A stretch of 64,000 bases of DNA from Phialophora verrucosa (GCA_002099365.1 MSED01000003.1:2480001-2544000); one strand, 5' to 3'. Numbered from the stretch's first letter, positions 1 through 11,889 are shown. The notes: generated from the letters alone by a model not told the origin. Program-made: numbers and translations.

Positions 1-251
1 ATCATTTTGGCAAAAAAACCCCTCCGTGTGACTATTAAGATGTTCGACGTCTTACGCACCTACTCTGAAGGGAAGTATCCGCACCATCGAAGACAGTCAT
101 GTGCAATTTAGCATTGCCAAAGCTCACATCAATGGTCGACATCATGTCCTAGGCGCTCACGGAAGAATACAGACCATCTCATTCTTCTGGGCAGATTTCG
201 GGTCAACAGTGACGGCCAAGCCTCCCAACTACTGAATCCCTGCCCTTGGAA
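1..251. other. Non-coding sequence at window start
   Basis: No supported gene. It is the 3' flank of the Rieske-less oxygenase-like gene. Confidence 0.4.
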
Positions 252-1261
252 CTATGCCGCAATTTCCAGCTGCTTCCCCTTCTTGTGCTCGGCCATGACC
301 AAGTCGAAGACTCTCCCCTGATAATCTTGGGCTTCCTATTAGCTTGCGAACATTACCTGAACAATGGGAAAGAGTCGGACTTACGGATGACTCCGGACTC
401 TTTCTGTGGGTTCAAACACCCCTCTGTATAGACACCATTTTCGAGATTTGCTTGTGTACGCTCGCACAGATCAAAGTCCTCGGTGGCAACTTGGCGGACA
501 AACTTGTAATAGTCTTCGAACGCTTGTCCGGTCGCAGTGTTGTGGTAGTCAAACTCCATTCTCGAAACGCCTGGCTTCATCGTGGGACAGACGCGGAAAA
601 TGGACATTCCGCCATTGTACATGTTCAACGAGCAGTTTGGAAAGAGGAACAAGAAAAGACCGTCCTGGCTACTATCAGGGCTGGCAAAATGCTGAGACCA
701 GTTGTGATGGTTCTCAACACGGTAAAAAGTTGGCGGGTACAGCTTTGAAAGCCCCGGATGAGTGAACTGGCAGTGCAGACATTCCTGGAACCCATCGATC
801 AAGGTCTTCCAGTTGAAGTTCCCAGAGTAACTGAGGCTTCGCCGGTGTGGGATTTGTGTAAAGTCGACGGTGTCAACTAGCTCCTCGAGCCCAGGATAGT
901 ACTCCTCGAATGGCGGTGCCTCGGACGAAATGGTGGTAAATACCAAACCAGAGCGCGTTTGGTGGGCACGTACTTCTCGACCCTGTAATCAAACCACGCC
1001 TTAATCAGTGCTGGCTGGATTTTCAGAAGACCGTCATACCGTTGCTTCGTCGAAGACCTCGATGGATTTATGCTGCTCAGACCCTGTGGTCTTTGCAGTC
1101 AGGACAATCTGCGCAATCTCGAAACGTGCAGCCTGTCCGATCTGGAATTTGGTAATGGTGCCCAGAAAAAACCAGGAGCGTAAGAAGACTGCAGTCCGTT
1201 CAATTTGATGCACGCCCTGGCTATAGTACCAGCTCGACGGGAGAGTTGTTGGGATGGCCAT
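252..1261 (-). CDS. Ring-hydroxylating oxygenase alpha-subunit-like protein lacking the Rieske domain
   Basis: Three exons, complement(252..325, 385..982, 1040..1261), about 297 residues. Splice sites are good: GTATGA/TTACAG, then GTAAGT with a CTAAT branch. The C-terminal part matches the catalytic domain of Rieske non-heme iron oxygenases (choline-monooxygenase-like). It has NWKTLIDGFQECLHCQFTHP, with His144 and His149 as the expected iron ligands, and the acidic stretch VATEDFDLCE that normally supplies the Asp ligand. The N-terminus (LPSSWYYSQGVHQIERTAVF) is also typical. The 75-80 residues that should carry the CxH and CxxH ligands of the [2Fe-2S] cluster are absent: the protein passes from FDEAT to GREVRAHQTRSGLVF across a clean 57-base intron. 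The frame is open throughout, so it looks expressed rather than decayed. Without the cluster it would need another electron route or a non-oxygenase role. Function is uncertain. Confidence 0.75.
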
Positions 1262-1688
1262 TATTCCAAGAAGGCGAGAGGAATGCGATGAGATTACGTG
1301 CCCCGATCCGAGTCTTGTTAAAGAGACATGACAACAAGGGAAGACTTTATACTCCTGGATGTGCATCTATGGGGGGAGTTCTATGGACTACGTGGAGATC
1401 CATGGCTGCCTTTGCTGTAAGGGCCCCATTCGCACCAAACGATCGTTCCCGTACCTCTTCATTCGTCCACCCGTCGGTATCACTCGGGCACTTTTGATTC
1501 GACGCCCATCCTGCGAGGATCATCGTGCTCTGGCTCCAAAAGGAACCACATGTCATGATATGCAACCTATGTGTCTTGCAGTGGTGAAACTGTCACTCTT
1601 GGATAGGAGACTTGAGATCCCCCAAGGAGACGCATGGAAGGTCAATGGGCTTGGTAGGTTTGTTGGTATCCCGTCTAGACGCCGTGCA

Positions 1689-1763
1689 ACTCTCATCACT
1701 ATTAGCTTTGGTTCTAGCGTCGTAACTCTAATCATTATCAGCTTTGGGATTCTAGCGTCGGTA
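1689..1763. repeat. Two-copy imperfect tandem repeat, about 37 bp unit
   Basis: Copy one is 1689-1724 and copy two is 1725-1763. Both run ACTCT-ATCA-TAT-AGCTTTGG-TTCTAGCGTCG-TA, with a few substitutions and three inserted bases in the second copy. Function unknown. Confidence 0.7.
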
Positions 1764-2178
1764 CCAAGTGGACCTAGGGAGGTGCTTTTACTGCTAGCTT
1801 CGGAACATCATGGAGTATTATTGAGCTGAGGATTCAACTTTACTTGATCGCTACAATTCTCAATTGCCCGCCCGCCGTCATCATGCTCCGTGATTTGGTT
1901 TCTCATGGTTAGACTACCATAACTGGCTCTCCTTTCCCTTCCTATTCTTCAGCAAGAAGTATCTAGTCTTGATGAGGTAACTCCTAGAGTTCTTCCAGGA
2001 ATTTCAAAATCCTTCCATAGTGCTTAAATGGCGTGCTAGCAGATATAATCCGATATTGTCATGAACTGCTGGTTCAGACAGCATATAAGCTAAGAGGTCC
2101 TAGTTCCGGGCATGAATTGCCAGGATTCTTAGTCTTTTTGGGCGATCCCTAAGGGACTGTGGACCTCTTCCTGACAAT

Positions 2179-2203
2179 AATATATAGAAATCTACTATAT
2201 ATT
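2179..2203. repeat. AT-rich perfect hairpin, 9 bp stem
   Basis: AATATATAG and CTATATATT flank a 7-base loop. It lies in an AT-rich patch and may be an old mobile-element trace or chance. Confidence 0.4.
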
Positions 2204-2348
2204 ACCTTACCTTAGCTAAAGTTCTCCACTAAAGGCTTTCAGATGCCACGTTAAAGATGTCTGCTATCTGGCTCCTTCGAGATGGTAACGTCATGTCCAG
2301 GTAAGATACTGCCTCACCTGTCAACATTACCGCTGGCAGACGGGAGTT

Positions 2349-2358
2349 CGGAATACGG
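2349..2358 (+). promoter_or_regulatory. CGG direct-repeat site (CGGAATACGG)
   Basis: Two CGG triplets with a 4-base A/T spacer, about 300 bases before the MCT-like transporter start. One spacer base differs from the common AATT form. Confidence 0.45.
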
Positions 2359-2656
2359 AATAAGTACATAATTATAGGGTACATCGTCGTCAAAGCTTCA
2401 TTCCGAGTAACCTACACAACCGATTAATAATGTGGCCCTCCAGGAAATGCATTCACGAGCCTTGGCTCAGGGATAGTGTGCCTCTAAAAGGGAAAGCTCG
2501 AAGCTGGGTCGGATCGACGATGCCGTGGAGCGATTATATACTTGGTATGTGACAAAGTTGGAAGATTTAACTCATCCCAAGTTGCTTTCGTGATGTCCGT
2601 TCTTTGATGGGCGATCTTGACTCTATATTGGTGGCATTCGCGCGGAGAAGTGTTCC

Positions 2657-4303
2657 ATGCAACTTGTGAGTACAACAATAACTTCTAATAGCCCCGCTGA
2701 TATAGCCAACAGCCACGTGCCCCGCCCGGGGTGCAAGTAAACGACGCCTACGGCGTTCAGGACCTTGGGCCATCATCGATACAACGAGAAGGTTCCTTGC
2801 CGCCGCAGAACAATGCCAGCCAGGAAGGCTCATCCCAACGCAGCTCAACAAACTTGCATGCAGACGGTGCTGAATTCCAACCACCTAATGGCGGAGCTGA
2901 TGCCTATCTTAAGGTTCTCGGATGCTTCTTCATCTGCTTCATAACTCTAGGAGTTGCCTCGACATTTGGGACTTACCAGGCTTACTACGAGATTACGCTG
3001 CTGCCCTCATATTCATCATCAGCCATCTCGTGGATTGGAGGTACCCAAATCTTTCTCATGAGCCTTGGCGGAATCCTTTCTGGCGCCTTCTACGACCGAG
3101 GTTATGTCCGTGGAGTTCTCGCCGCTGGACTGACTTTGATTGTTCTCGGTTTTTGCATGCTCAGTCTGTCTCGTGAATACTGGCAGATAATGCTCACACA
3201 AGGGGTGTGCATTGGGTTAGGTTAGTGTCCGCCTTATGTGGTCCTTGATTCTTCAGGCCAGCACTGGGAAACCTCATACTTACCGTTGTCCAACAGGAGG
3301 CTCGTTAGTCTACGTTCCAGCCATCTCTATTGTGTCCAACGACTTCACCACGAAACGTGCATTGGCCCTCGGGCTGGCAGCCGCTGGATCTGCCGTTGGC
3401 GGTGTGACCTTACCGATCATGATCCGTAAATTGGTCCCGTCCATTGGCTTTAGCTGGGTTAATCGAGTTTTGGGGTTCTTGATTTTGGTCCTTGGTATTC
3501 TGTCGTTCGTTTTACTGACAGGCTTTCAACTCTCATTCTGGCGATTTCGAGAACGACCTATGCAGTTGCGAACGCGTCCTCGAGGTCCGAACTTGACGCC
3601 GATCTCATTTCTCACCCTTCGCAGGCGCCTCACGACTGCATTCGCCAGCCGCGACGATCGAGGCTTCTTTTTTCTCTGTGTCGGCAACTTTTTTGTCTTT
3701 CTCGGCTACTGGGTCCCCCTTTTCTATGTCGTCCCTTTCGCTACAATCTACCTGAAACAATCATCGGCTTACGCGAACTATTTACTGGCGATCCTTAACG
3801 CTGGTAGTTTCGTGGGCCGCGTTGTGCCGGCTTGGGTGTCCCAGCTCGTCGGTCCTGCGAATATCCTCTTCTTCGGCGCCGCCACACTTGGAACGTTGGT
3901 GTTTGTGTGGCTTGGGATTGGAAACGTGGCAGGCATTACCGTTTGGTCTTTCCTGGTGGGGTATGACTCATTACTAGACCCAGCACTCTGGGTTAAGAAA
4001 TTTCTAACATTCAATCCACTCAGATTCATGTCAGGAATCGTTGTATCGATCCCGAATGCGGTAGCTTCACGCCTCTCTCGGCCAGCTAACGTTGGGTTCC
4101 GCATAGGCATTATGTGGACCGCCAGCTCTTTTGCAGAGCTCATTGGCACACCCATTGCAGGTGCACTTGTTACCGAGAATGGTGCCAGAACCAGTTACGT
4201 TGGTAGCCAAATATTCGGCGGTTTCAGTATTCTGTTGGGCGCCGCATTCTTGATGATCCCGGCTTGGGCGATCTTTAAGGACAATAAGCTCAACATAATC
4301 TAA
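2657..4303 (+). CDS. MFS transporter, monocarboxylate-transporter (MCT) type
   Basis: Exons 2657..2665, 2713..3220, 3297..3960, 4024..4303, giving 486 residues. The long frame has no ATG of its own. A 9-base first exon (Met-Gln-Leu) spliced at GTGAGT supplies the start and joins in frame. About 60 hydrophilic residues are followed by VLGCFFICFITLGVASTFGT, typical of fungal MCT-like permeases (MFS 2.A.1.13), and about twelve membrane helices with a charged central loop (RFRERPMQLRTRPRG). The third intron removes a stretch that would break a helix, restoring VGFMSGIVVSIPNAVA. Likely plasma-membrane uptake of an organic acid or related small substrate; the substrate cannot be read from sequence. 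A CGG repeat lies upstream at 2349. Confidence 0.85.
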
Positions 4304-5009
4304 GTACGTAACGGTAGAGGACTTTAGTGCTATGTGCAGTGGTAATAAGTATACTGTCACAACTATAGAGGTCGGAAGAGTTCCTTATCCCCTTGCACTA
4401 GGTTAGGGTACGTTCTAGACTTTATCGGGTTCCATCTAGGAGGCTGGCAATGCCTAGAATTAACGAATCTACGCATAAACTGAGTTATTTTCAACACCTG
4501 AAATATCGAGACTTTACCCACTCTCAGCGTCTAAGAGGACTGTCTTAGTCGACTTTGGCGTGGCCACTGAAAAACCGAGCCAACCCCCGAGTATCTGTGC
4601 AGGCAACGTTCCCAGGTCAGCGATCTTCAGGTTTCGGAATTATCGTGATGTTTGCGTACAACCTGCTTATGCTTCCCCGCCAAAGGTAGGGGACCAGGTT
4701 GATACATACGGGGTCGTTCTCATCCTCATCTCATGGAGATGTCGCTAATACCTTCTAATCGGGAACGGTATCCACATCGGAGAAAATTGACTGCGAGATC
4801 GATCTTGCCCTTGGTACAAGGTGCTCGGCTTAACACCACGGTTTCCGCTCGGAGCAAATCGGTCTTTCGGAATTTGGGCAATTCCTTTTGATCTACATCT
4901 CGTGGATCTTTCCGAGCTTGAACGTCGATATTTGAATTCCCTGAGTCCCATCAACGATGGTCACCAATTGAATCAGCCCTTTCCTTTCAGGAGAACCAAC
5001 GGCAGAAAC
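4304..5009. other. Intergenic region with two CGGAATT half sites
   Basis: No gene supported. CGGAATT occurs at 4635-4641 and 4868-4874, the second about 140 bases before the sugar-type transporter. These are half sites of the motif found across the cluster. Confidence 0.4.
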
Positions 5010-6879
5010 ATGGGCCTTTTCTCGAGCAAAAGTGGGCAGCTTGCTGTCGGACCAGAACTGGCAGCGGTAAATGCACAGTCCGGTTGATGTCTTCGTTGCG
5101 ACTGCGACTCATGCTGACATCGGTGGTATTAGCTGCTCCCGCAAGATGATATACCCTGGTACCGCAAGCGGCATCTTCTAACGTTGAATGCTATACTACT
5201 CATACCATGGATGTCTGCTGCAGCCTATGGGTTTGATGGTGACCTTCTTCCTCCAGTCCAGATCTTCACGGGACAACAGTGCTGACGGACGTGTACGCAG
5301 GCTCCATGATGAATGGCCTTCAGTCGTTGACTCAATGGCGTGACTATTTCGACCATCCCGACTCTTCAATCCTCGGAACCATGAATGCTATCTACCCCAT
5401 TGGCAAGTTCTTCGGCTTGTTCCTCACTGCTTGGTCCAGCGACCGCTATGGACGGAGAATCCCGATCATTACTGGCCTCATCTTGTTGGTAATTGGGGCC
5501 GCTTTGCAAGGCGCTGCACAACATGTGGCGATGTTTATTGTTTCACGTCTCATTCTCGGATTCGGAACTGCATTTGTGGCTCAGGCATCACCAATCCTGG
5601 TCTCAGAACTGTCCTATCCCACCCATCGTGGCAAGTTCACCGCGCTCTACTATTGCACATATGTAGGTTCAAACGCCTCAGTCCACATAACGGTCCACGT
5701 TCAACTTCGTGTTTTGACGTCGTGTCAGAAGCCAGCTAACAAATCCAATACTAGCACCTCGGAGCAGTGATCGCAGCCTGGTCAACTTATGGAACGTTTC
5801 GCATCCATTCTAACTGGTCCTGGAGGATTCCCTCCATTCTTCAGGGGGCCATCCCTCTGCTGCAACTTTGCCTTGTTGTCGTCATCCCGGAGTCCCCTCG
5901 GTAGGCAAAGTTTCTCCTCAATTGCCGATTATCCTGCTGAGTCGTTTGTAGGTGGCTGGCGTCCAAAGGCAGAACTGCAGAGGCGCGTAGAACTCTGGTC
6001 AAATACCACGCCGGAGGCGACGAGTCCTCGGCTCTCGTCACCTTTGAACTCAAAGAGATCGAGGAAAGCATCCGAACCGAGAGAATGATCAACTCCGAGA
6101 CCTCTTACTACGACCTCGTTCGGACCCGGGCCAACCGGAAGCGGACGTTTATCGCAGTTGTACTTGGCTGGTACGGCACCTGGAGCGGCGTCGCCGTCAT
6201 TGCGTACTACCTGACCCTTGTCCTTGACACTATCGGCATCACTTCAGCGAGCTCCCAGACGCTGATCAACGCCCTCCTGCAGCTTTTCAACCTCTTCGCC
6301 GGCATGATCGCCGCAAGCCTCGTCGATCGCATTGGGCGGCGTAAATTATGGCTGGGCGCCACCGCGGGCATGCTCGTTGCCTACATCATCTGGACGGCTC
6401 TCTCGGCCCAGTTCCAGCAAACCCACAGTGTTGCCATCGGTCGGTCTGTGGTCGCGTTCATCTTCTTGTACTATCTCTTCTACGATTTTTCCTTTATTCC
6501 ACTGCTCATCTCTTACCCGATCGAGATCTTTCCGTATACGCTGCGAGCTCGCGGCCTCGGAATCTCGATGGCAACTAACCAAGTCGCCTTGATCATTGCG
6601 CAATTCGTCAACCCCCGCGGGCTCGCAAACATTGGTTGGAGGTACTACATCGTCTTCTGTGTCTTTCTGGCTGTCTTGCTGGTCATTGAATATTTCTTCT
6701 TCCCCGAAACAAATAAGCGGACCTTGGAAGAAATCGCGGAGATCTTCGAAGGACCTCGGCCCGAAGGGAACGTCGCGGCAGCCGCTGTAGACGAGGTCGC
6801 GCGGACGAAAGGAACAATCGCCGTCGAACTCGAAGTGGCTGGTGGCGAGGAGCTTAACACCATGCAGGACAAACATTGA
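5010..6879 (+). CDS. MFS sugar-type transporter (lactose-permease-like)
   Basis: Five exons, 5010..5066, 5133..5238, 5301..5662, 5755..5900, 5952..6879, giving 532 residues. The reconstructed protein reads GFDGSMMNGLQSL in helix 1, SDRYGRRIPI in loop 2-3, PESPRWL after helix 6, DRIGRRKLW in loop 8-9 and FFPETNKRTLEEI after helix 12. These are the signatures of the sugar porter family (PF00083). Introns are 51 to 92 bases and all joins restore the family consensus. It should sit in the plasma membrane and take up a sugar or another small polar compound by proton symport. In fungal catabolic clusters this subfamily often carries non-sugar substrates, so substrate is open. A minus-strand relative lies at 8.1-10.0 kb. 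Confidence 0.88.
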
Positions 6880-8092
6880 TAAGGCACAGGCCTAGATCCC
6901 ACTAACAGTCAGAGGTTAGAATGTGACTTTGGAATCACGGATTTGCTCCCTCGCCGTTTGCGTATTTCGTGCTCAAACCACCATGATCTGGCGGCATATC
7001 GGGTAAATGTCGTCGATGGAGTCAGAGCCACTGACAGTTCTCGCTTATGACCTCTACATTCCTTTGATTTCTGCTTACGCCACTAAGTTTACACTTCCTC
7101 AGCTAGATCCACGGACCTCTTTGGCCCAGATTGGTCCCATGCTCAGATTCGACGTCTTGGGATTCCATTGGAGGCATGGATGGACCGAACGTGCTTTTTG
7201 AATCACCCCTAGTTGACACACTTTAGCCGTCGTTACCGCGAGAGCACACAAGATGAATGTTTTGATCGGCTCCAATGGCTCGACTCATGCCTCCCCCTTG
7301 AGCGTGACACATTGCTAATGGTCTTAATTGCTGCAGGTATGGATCGGATCTGCCGCTGGTGCCAATACCAATACTCCTTCCCCATCACGGGTACAGGTAT
7401 ATGACTCGAGTAATCCAGGCCGAACCCGCCCGACGAGGATTTTGACAAACATTCTACTACTATTAGTACCGAACAAACGGAAGTCGCCGTGTTGGCTCTC
7501 AGACTTTTCTATTGTTTCTCCGGTTTTAGAGGATTGGGGCTGCCTGAGGATGTTCTGCTTCTTAGTCTCTGGAAACGTTTCTTGTCTTTGGTGATGCTCA
7601 GATTGCTTACGCTACTCACAAGTACATACTTCCTGGCGATAGATCTATTACACAGCAATGATGCCTTAGCCTCAAGCTACAATAAAACAAATAACCTTGA
7701 ATGCCTTGCATTAGGTGCTCGGAATTGCTTACGCCTTGGAATCTTTTACAGAGGGTGTCTGGACTTTTGGAAATGCCACGTGGGAGTTTGAGACGCCAGA
7801 GACCGCTTGTGTGAATGACAAGCCTCACCACTTCCACAAGTCAAGGTTAGCCAAAGCTAGAACGGCACTTTGAACTAGGTTCATCCAAAAGCAGCTGGTC
7901 CTCTAAATTAATTACAGTCACAGAACACCACAGACAAAAAGTAGGGTAACTGCGATCCTTCGCTATCGACTGAATTTTGCACACTCCTAGAGATGCCTTT
8001 CCACGTCCACTCACAGGTGGTGGAAAGCAGTCTCTACGGATCATCCTTGTCGGCTATGGAAATCGGGCTTCTGCTAGCCAAACCCCTGATTC
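6880..8092. other. Gap between converging transporters, mostly a transporter relic
   Basis: Apart from the relic at about 7250-7800 nothing recognisable was seen. The flanking genes converge on this gap, so no promoter is expected and no full CGG repeat was noticed. Confidence 0.4.
7250..7800 (+). pseudogene. Relic of a TRI12-type MFS transporter (middle part)
   Basis: The sequence parallels exons 4 to 7 of the intact transporter at 48.9-51.6 kb. It has NVLIGSN before an intron-like break, then VWIGSAAGA, then bases that read QYQYSFPITGT only after a one-base shift, then VPNKRK and a later GNATW. Old splice signals (CTGCAG before GTATGG, and CAG|GTATAT) are still visible. Stops and at least two frameshifts break it, and both ends are missing. 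About 1.2 kb (6880-8092) around it holds no other gene. This is a dead fragment of an efflux-pump family member. Confidence 0.6.
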
Positions 8093-10019
8093 TCACTGGT
8101 CTTTTTCGCTCTTGGCGTCAACAATGATTTCGTGTGGCTTTCCATCATCACCGACTTGCTTCTCAGGGTCCGCGGGACTGCGACTGGGCTTCGTATAAAG
8201 TGCTACAAGGTCATCGTCTCCAAACATGGCTGCAATCTCCTCCAACGGTTTGTTAAGCGTGTTTGGATAGAAGATGATCTGACAGATGCCGAAGACAACG
8301 GCATTGCAAACGAAAACGAGATAGAATTTCCAATGAATGTTCCTGAAGGCAGTAGGGGCCACCTGAGTCCAGAGGATGTTCGTCAGGCAGTAGCCTACCA
8401 TGCAAATAGTCGTTCCTTTAGCTCGAAGGTGAGTCGGGAAGAGTTCGCTGGCCTGTATCCGGGGCAGAGTTTCCTAATCAGCAGCCAAAAATAAAGGGAG
8501 GTGGTGCTACGGGGAGTCGGGGTTGGCACTTACATAGAAGTATCCTGGACCATCCAGAAAGGTAGTGTAGACGAAGGTATACAAATATATAAAGGCCGCC
8601 CCCGCCGCTAGCCCAGCCGAATTGTCGGTGCCGACGAATTTCGCAGTTAAGGCCGTTTCGATGGATAAGGGGATGGCGGTAGCAAGGGTGCCGCCGCCCA
8701 GCATCCAGTTTCGAGGCAACCTCTCGACAATGAGCATGGATATGCTTATGGCCAAGAGCGACGAGAGAATCTGGCCTCCGGAGAATTGAAGTGATGCCCC
8801 GGGGCTGAATTGCAGACCTGCAAAGATAGATGGGGCATAGTCTAGTTTGACATCATTAGTTCACAGTGGGAGGTGACTAGTTAAGGATCGAGAGGAAGGA
8901 GAGGGCGAGGTTGCAGAATGGAGAGGGACTGACTGGTGACCACTTGGGTACCGGTGCTATAGAGCACGAACAAGACCGAAGCCGCGAGGAACATTCGACG
9001 TTGATACGACGGCCGTGTGAACATGATGCGCCAGCTGGAGTCCAGAGACGCCTCGAATTCCACTTGGTTTTTCATTACCAGGAACTCCGCTCGAGCGTAT
9101 TCAGTCCCGACTTCGTTCTTTGTTCGGTGCAGTCGCTCTATGATCCGGAATGCCTCGTCGCTACGACTTTTCATCAACAGCCATCGTGGGCTTTCAGGCA
9201 GAAACGGAGCAAAGATCAGAGTCAGGAGTGGCCACAGAACCACAAAAGCCAACGGGCCGCGCCATTCGGCGTGCGAAGACGGCCGATAGTAAAAAAACCC
9301 AATGCCAATGTATGCTGCTATTGCGAAGGCGAGCACAGCCATCCAGGCGTGGATTTGTGCGAGCATGCCTCGTCCATGAGGTGGCGCCACTTCTGTAATC
9401 CACAGAGGGACGGTGATGAGAAACATTAGGCAGCTGTGGAAAGCAGTCAGTCAGGGCGAGATTCTGCCAGAGACGCGAGACAACCGGGGCAGATAATGGA
9501 TTTGGTTGAAAGTTACTCACCTCCAACCAGTAAAAAAGCGAAAGACGATGAACATAGCTACATGGACGGAGGCGGCACAGAGGGCCCCTGAAATGATCAT
9601 GATGGTGGCTGCGATGATGATTGTCGGGTTGCGACCAAAGCGGTCGTTGCTCCATGAGGAGAATAAGCACCCAAAGAACCCTCCGGCGTAAAAGAGCGAG
9701 TTGATGACTCCTAGTATATGGGCTGCATTTGGGTTGTCGGGACCCAGATCCATATACTCAATAAAAGACGGCTGCCCTGTGGGGTGGTCGTTAGAAGAGG
9801 CGGACATTATCGTCACAGGATCATGGTCACTTTACCGAGGGTGGTGGCGATGATCGCAGAGCCAAATCCGAAAGACATGCTCCCAAAGCTCATGGCGATG
9901 CAGTAGAACACTAAGCGTTTGGAATAATGCGTCTTTTTCTCCTCGGTGCGTAGGACTTGCACGGCATGTTGGTTATCTTCGTCTGCTGTAGGAGTCGTGT
10001 TGCCGTGGAGAGCTGACAT
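8093..10019 (-). CDS. MFS sugar-type transporter
   Basis: Five exons, complement(8093..8452, 8534..8841, 8934..9433, 9521..9776, 9836..10019), 535 residues. The protein shows a helix-1 glycine-rich segment (FGSMSFGFGSAI), SNDRFGRNPTI, FLPESPRWLLMKSR, GTQVVTNYAPSIFAGL, ASELFPTHLRAKG and YPNTLNKPLEEIAAMF, in the order expected for the sugar porter family (PF00083). The last motif is the degraded equivalent of PETKG-LEE. Each intron restores a family motif, for example the join giving NYAPSIF. Likely a plasma-membrane proton symporter. It is convergent with the transporter at 5.0-6.9 kb. A CGGAATTC half site lies about 180 bases upstream of its start. Confidence 0.87.
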
Positions 10020-10619
10020 CGTGACCCGGATAAGCGCAGGAGAGCAAAATATCAGAGTATCAGGAGCGGCACGTGAAACCTAGAAGCCTGCATCCCCGAA
10101 TCTGTAGCTGCAAGGTCATTTTAAGTCCAGGGAGGGTGACCATATCCCCCTTGATGAGCGGAATGCTTGGGAAATCTCAATTGCGGCCAGATTTTGCCTC
10201 GGAATTCCAACCTTCAATATTCAATTCCAGCGACCTTATAGTGTAGGCAACCAAGCCCTTGTGGGAAGACTGTCTATGAGCCAATGCGGGGCCCAGGGTC
10301 AGGCTTGAAGGCCGACATGATCTGGAACGTATTCTGGAGGTGTGTTTACTGGGGCAACGAACAGACCAAAGTGTCAACGGAATTATGTCGGAGTTTCAAG
10401 ACACAATGATTCTTATCTAGACTGGCGGTTGGGGTCTACAGAGTTTGTAGTCAAACGCCGAGCCTCATGCAATTCCGAGCTACAGTTCACCCCCGGAGCA
10501 CCATCAACACCACCCCTTTAACCGAAGCGAGGCTGTGGGGTAGGTCCATCGAGGTGCTTGAGCGACTTGTTGCAACGCCGGCGACTTCTTGGCGGACGTC
10601 CTCTGGCTCATTGGCTCAG
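10020..10619. other. Promoter region of the minus-strand sugar-type transporter
   Basis: CGGAATTCC at 10200-10208 resembles the cluster motif with only one full CGG. No gene supported. The downstream end grades into the amidohydrolase relic. Confidence 0.4.
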
Positions 10620-11421
10620 TCAAGCTGTCGGCCATATTTTAACAGTGAATTTGGGCGTGGCGAGTGCCCAGGGGTACAGTCTACCACGGCCCGGCGAATG
10701 GCGCAATATTTGGGGGAGGACAGTGCCTGTGTGGGGAATGATCAAGCGAAGATCGAGATTGCGTTATTAAAGCGTGCCAGAGTGATCCAAGATCCCAGGG
10801 CTCCAAACTCCATCATGGGATTTGGAAGGTCCGGCAGGGTGCTGAATTCTTGGACGACAGGGCCCTATGGGGCCGTGCCAATCGGTGTTTCTACGACCGG
10901 TGCAGCCGCCGCAGAGTGCCCTGGGGCAAGACAAAGAGGGCACGATGTAGGATGGACGATGATGACAGCCTTCCAGCCGTTCAGCTTGTCCCACACGAGC
11001 GCAAATCTTTTGTCGCCGGGACACCAGCCTGCGGCGTTTGAGCGGATGACGAAGCCCGCAGCACCCAATTCATCCAATGCACGGTCAAACTCTGCCAAGG
11101 GAGCTTCCCCCTCGCGCGACGGTAACAATGCAAAAGCTTGAATCGACTCGAATACACCTGGTAGATGGCCGAGAGCTGGTCGTCCGTCTCCTGTGCGGTC
11201 TTGATCGCGTGTTCTCCGTCGTTCGGTTTCAGATGTGTACCTGGTGAAGTCATACTGAGGATTTAAGTGGTGATGTTCATCTTGTCCATGAATGTGAGTT
11301 GGTCCTCTGGAGTCCAGGGGGTAGTTCCGGGCATTCTATCTGGCCGCCCATAGCCATGTTCGAGGCAATACCTCCTCCATCATGGGGTGATGGCGTGTGG
11401 GTGGGCATCAATCTTCTCCAT
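10620..11421 (-). pseudogene. Broken amidohydrolase (ACMSD / PF04909 type)
   Basis: On the minus strand an ATG at 11421 opens MEKIDAHPHAITP, the usual metal-binding N-terminus of amidohydrolase-2 decarboxylases and hydrolases. It is followed by GRPDRMPGTTPWTPEDQL, FMDKMNITT, ILSMTSPGTHL, LPSREGEAPLAEFDRALDEL, AVIIVHPTSCP and RLIIPHTGTVLP, all in the family order. The frame is broken by a TGA at 11380-11382, a TAA at 11263-11265 and a frameshift near 11135; the end is lost. The family includes 2-amino-3-carboxymuconate-semialdehyde decarboxylase and resorcylate decarboxylases, and which one this was cannot be told. Long plus-strand frames here are shadows. Confidence 0.75.
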
Positions 11422-11526
11422 TCTTCAGGTGAGCACTTGTAAGGTGACCTCTAAACTGTCGCTCCAGAATCGGATGCTGCCATGGCGCGTGTTCAGCGCT
11501 GATATACTTGGTATCTGCCCGCCTTG

Positions 11527-11820
11527 ATGGAGGGACAACGGGTGGTGGTGGGTGTAGGCCTTGTGGGCTCAATCGCCGCCTTGTATACCTCTTCCCGTGG
11601 TGCCGAAGTTGAGCTATTTGAGCTGAGAAGCGGTATGTGCCCATGCCTTCTTCCGGGGCCACGCTTAGGTAATTCCTGTCTGTGTCGTCTCGATCTGATT
11701 ATAATTTTCCCTCATCAGATCTCTGCAATATCGAAACGGCACCGCTCAAAGTGTGCAAGTTCGGTGAATCTCGCCTTGTCAGAGAGAGCGGCGGCTCCGG
11801 ACCAATCCATTCATTGTTGA
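11527..11820 (+). pseudogene. Truncated kynurenine-3-monooxygenase-like flavoprotein relic
   Basis: It starts at an ATG and gives RVVVGVGLVGSIAALYTSSR (FAD-binding GxGxxG), then VELFELRS, an intron-like GTATGT to CATCAG, then DLCNIETAPLK and, after a one-base shift, SVNLALSERA. This order matches the N-terminal quarter of kynurenine 3-monooxygenases (DLR-ET and SINLALSERG motifs). The remaining three quarters are absent and the next bases belong to a minus-strand relic. It cannot make a working enzyme. Confidence 0.65.
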
Positions 11821-11889
11821 CCGTGAGCGTTCAAGGACAGCATCACTGTACTTCACTTCCATGCAGTGTTCCAGGCATTCAATCTGTCC

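Larger units (their letters stand above)
1262..2656. other. Intergenic region between two genes
   Basis: No coding sequence could be supported on either strand. The region holds a two-copy repeat (1689-1763), an AT-rich hairpin (2179-2203) and one full CGG-N4-CGG site (2349-2358) upstream of the MCT-like transporter. Open frames here are short and have no family resemblance. Confidence 0.5.

Noticed and set aside
8911..9429. 172-codon plus-strand open frame
   Set aside because: Antisense shadow of an exon of the sugar-type transporter.
10467..11141. 224-codon plus-strand open frame
   Set aside because: Antisense shadow of the amidohydrolase relic; the protein matches nothing.
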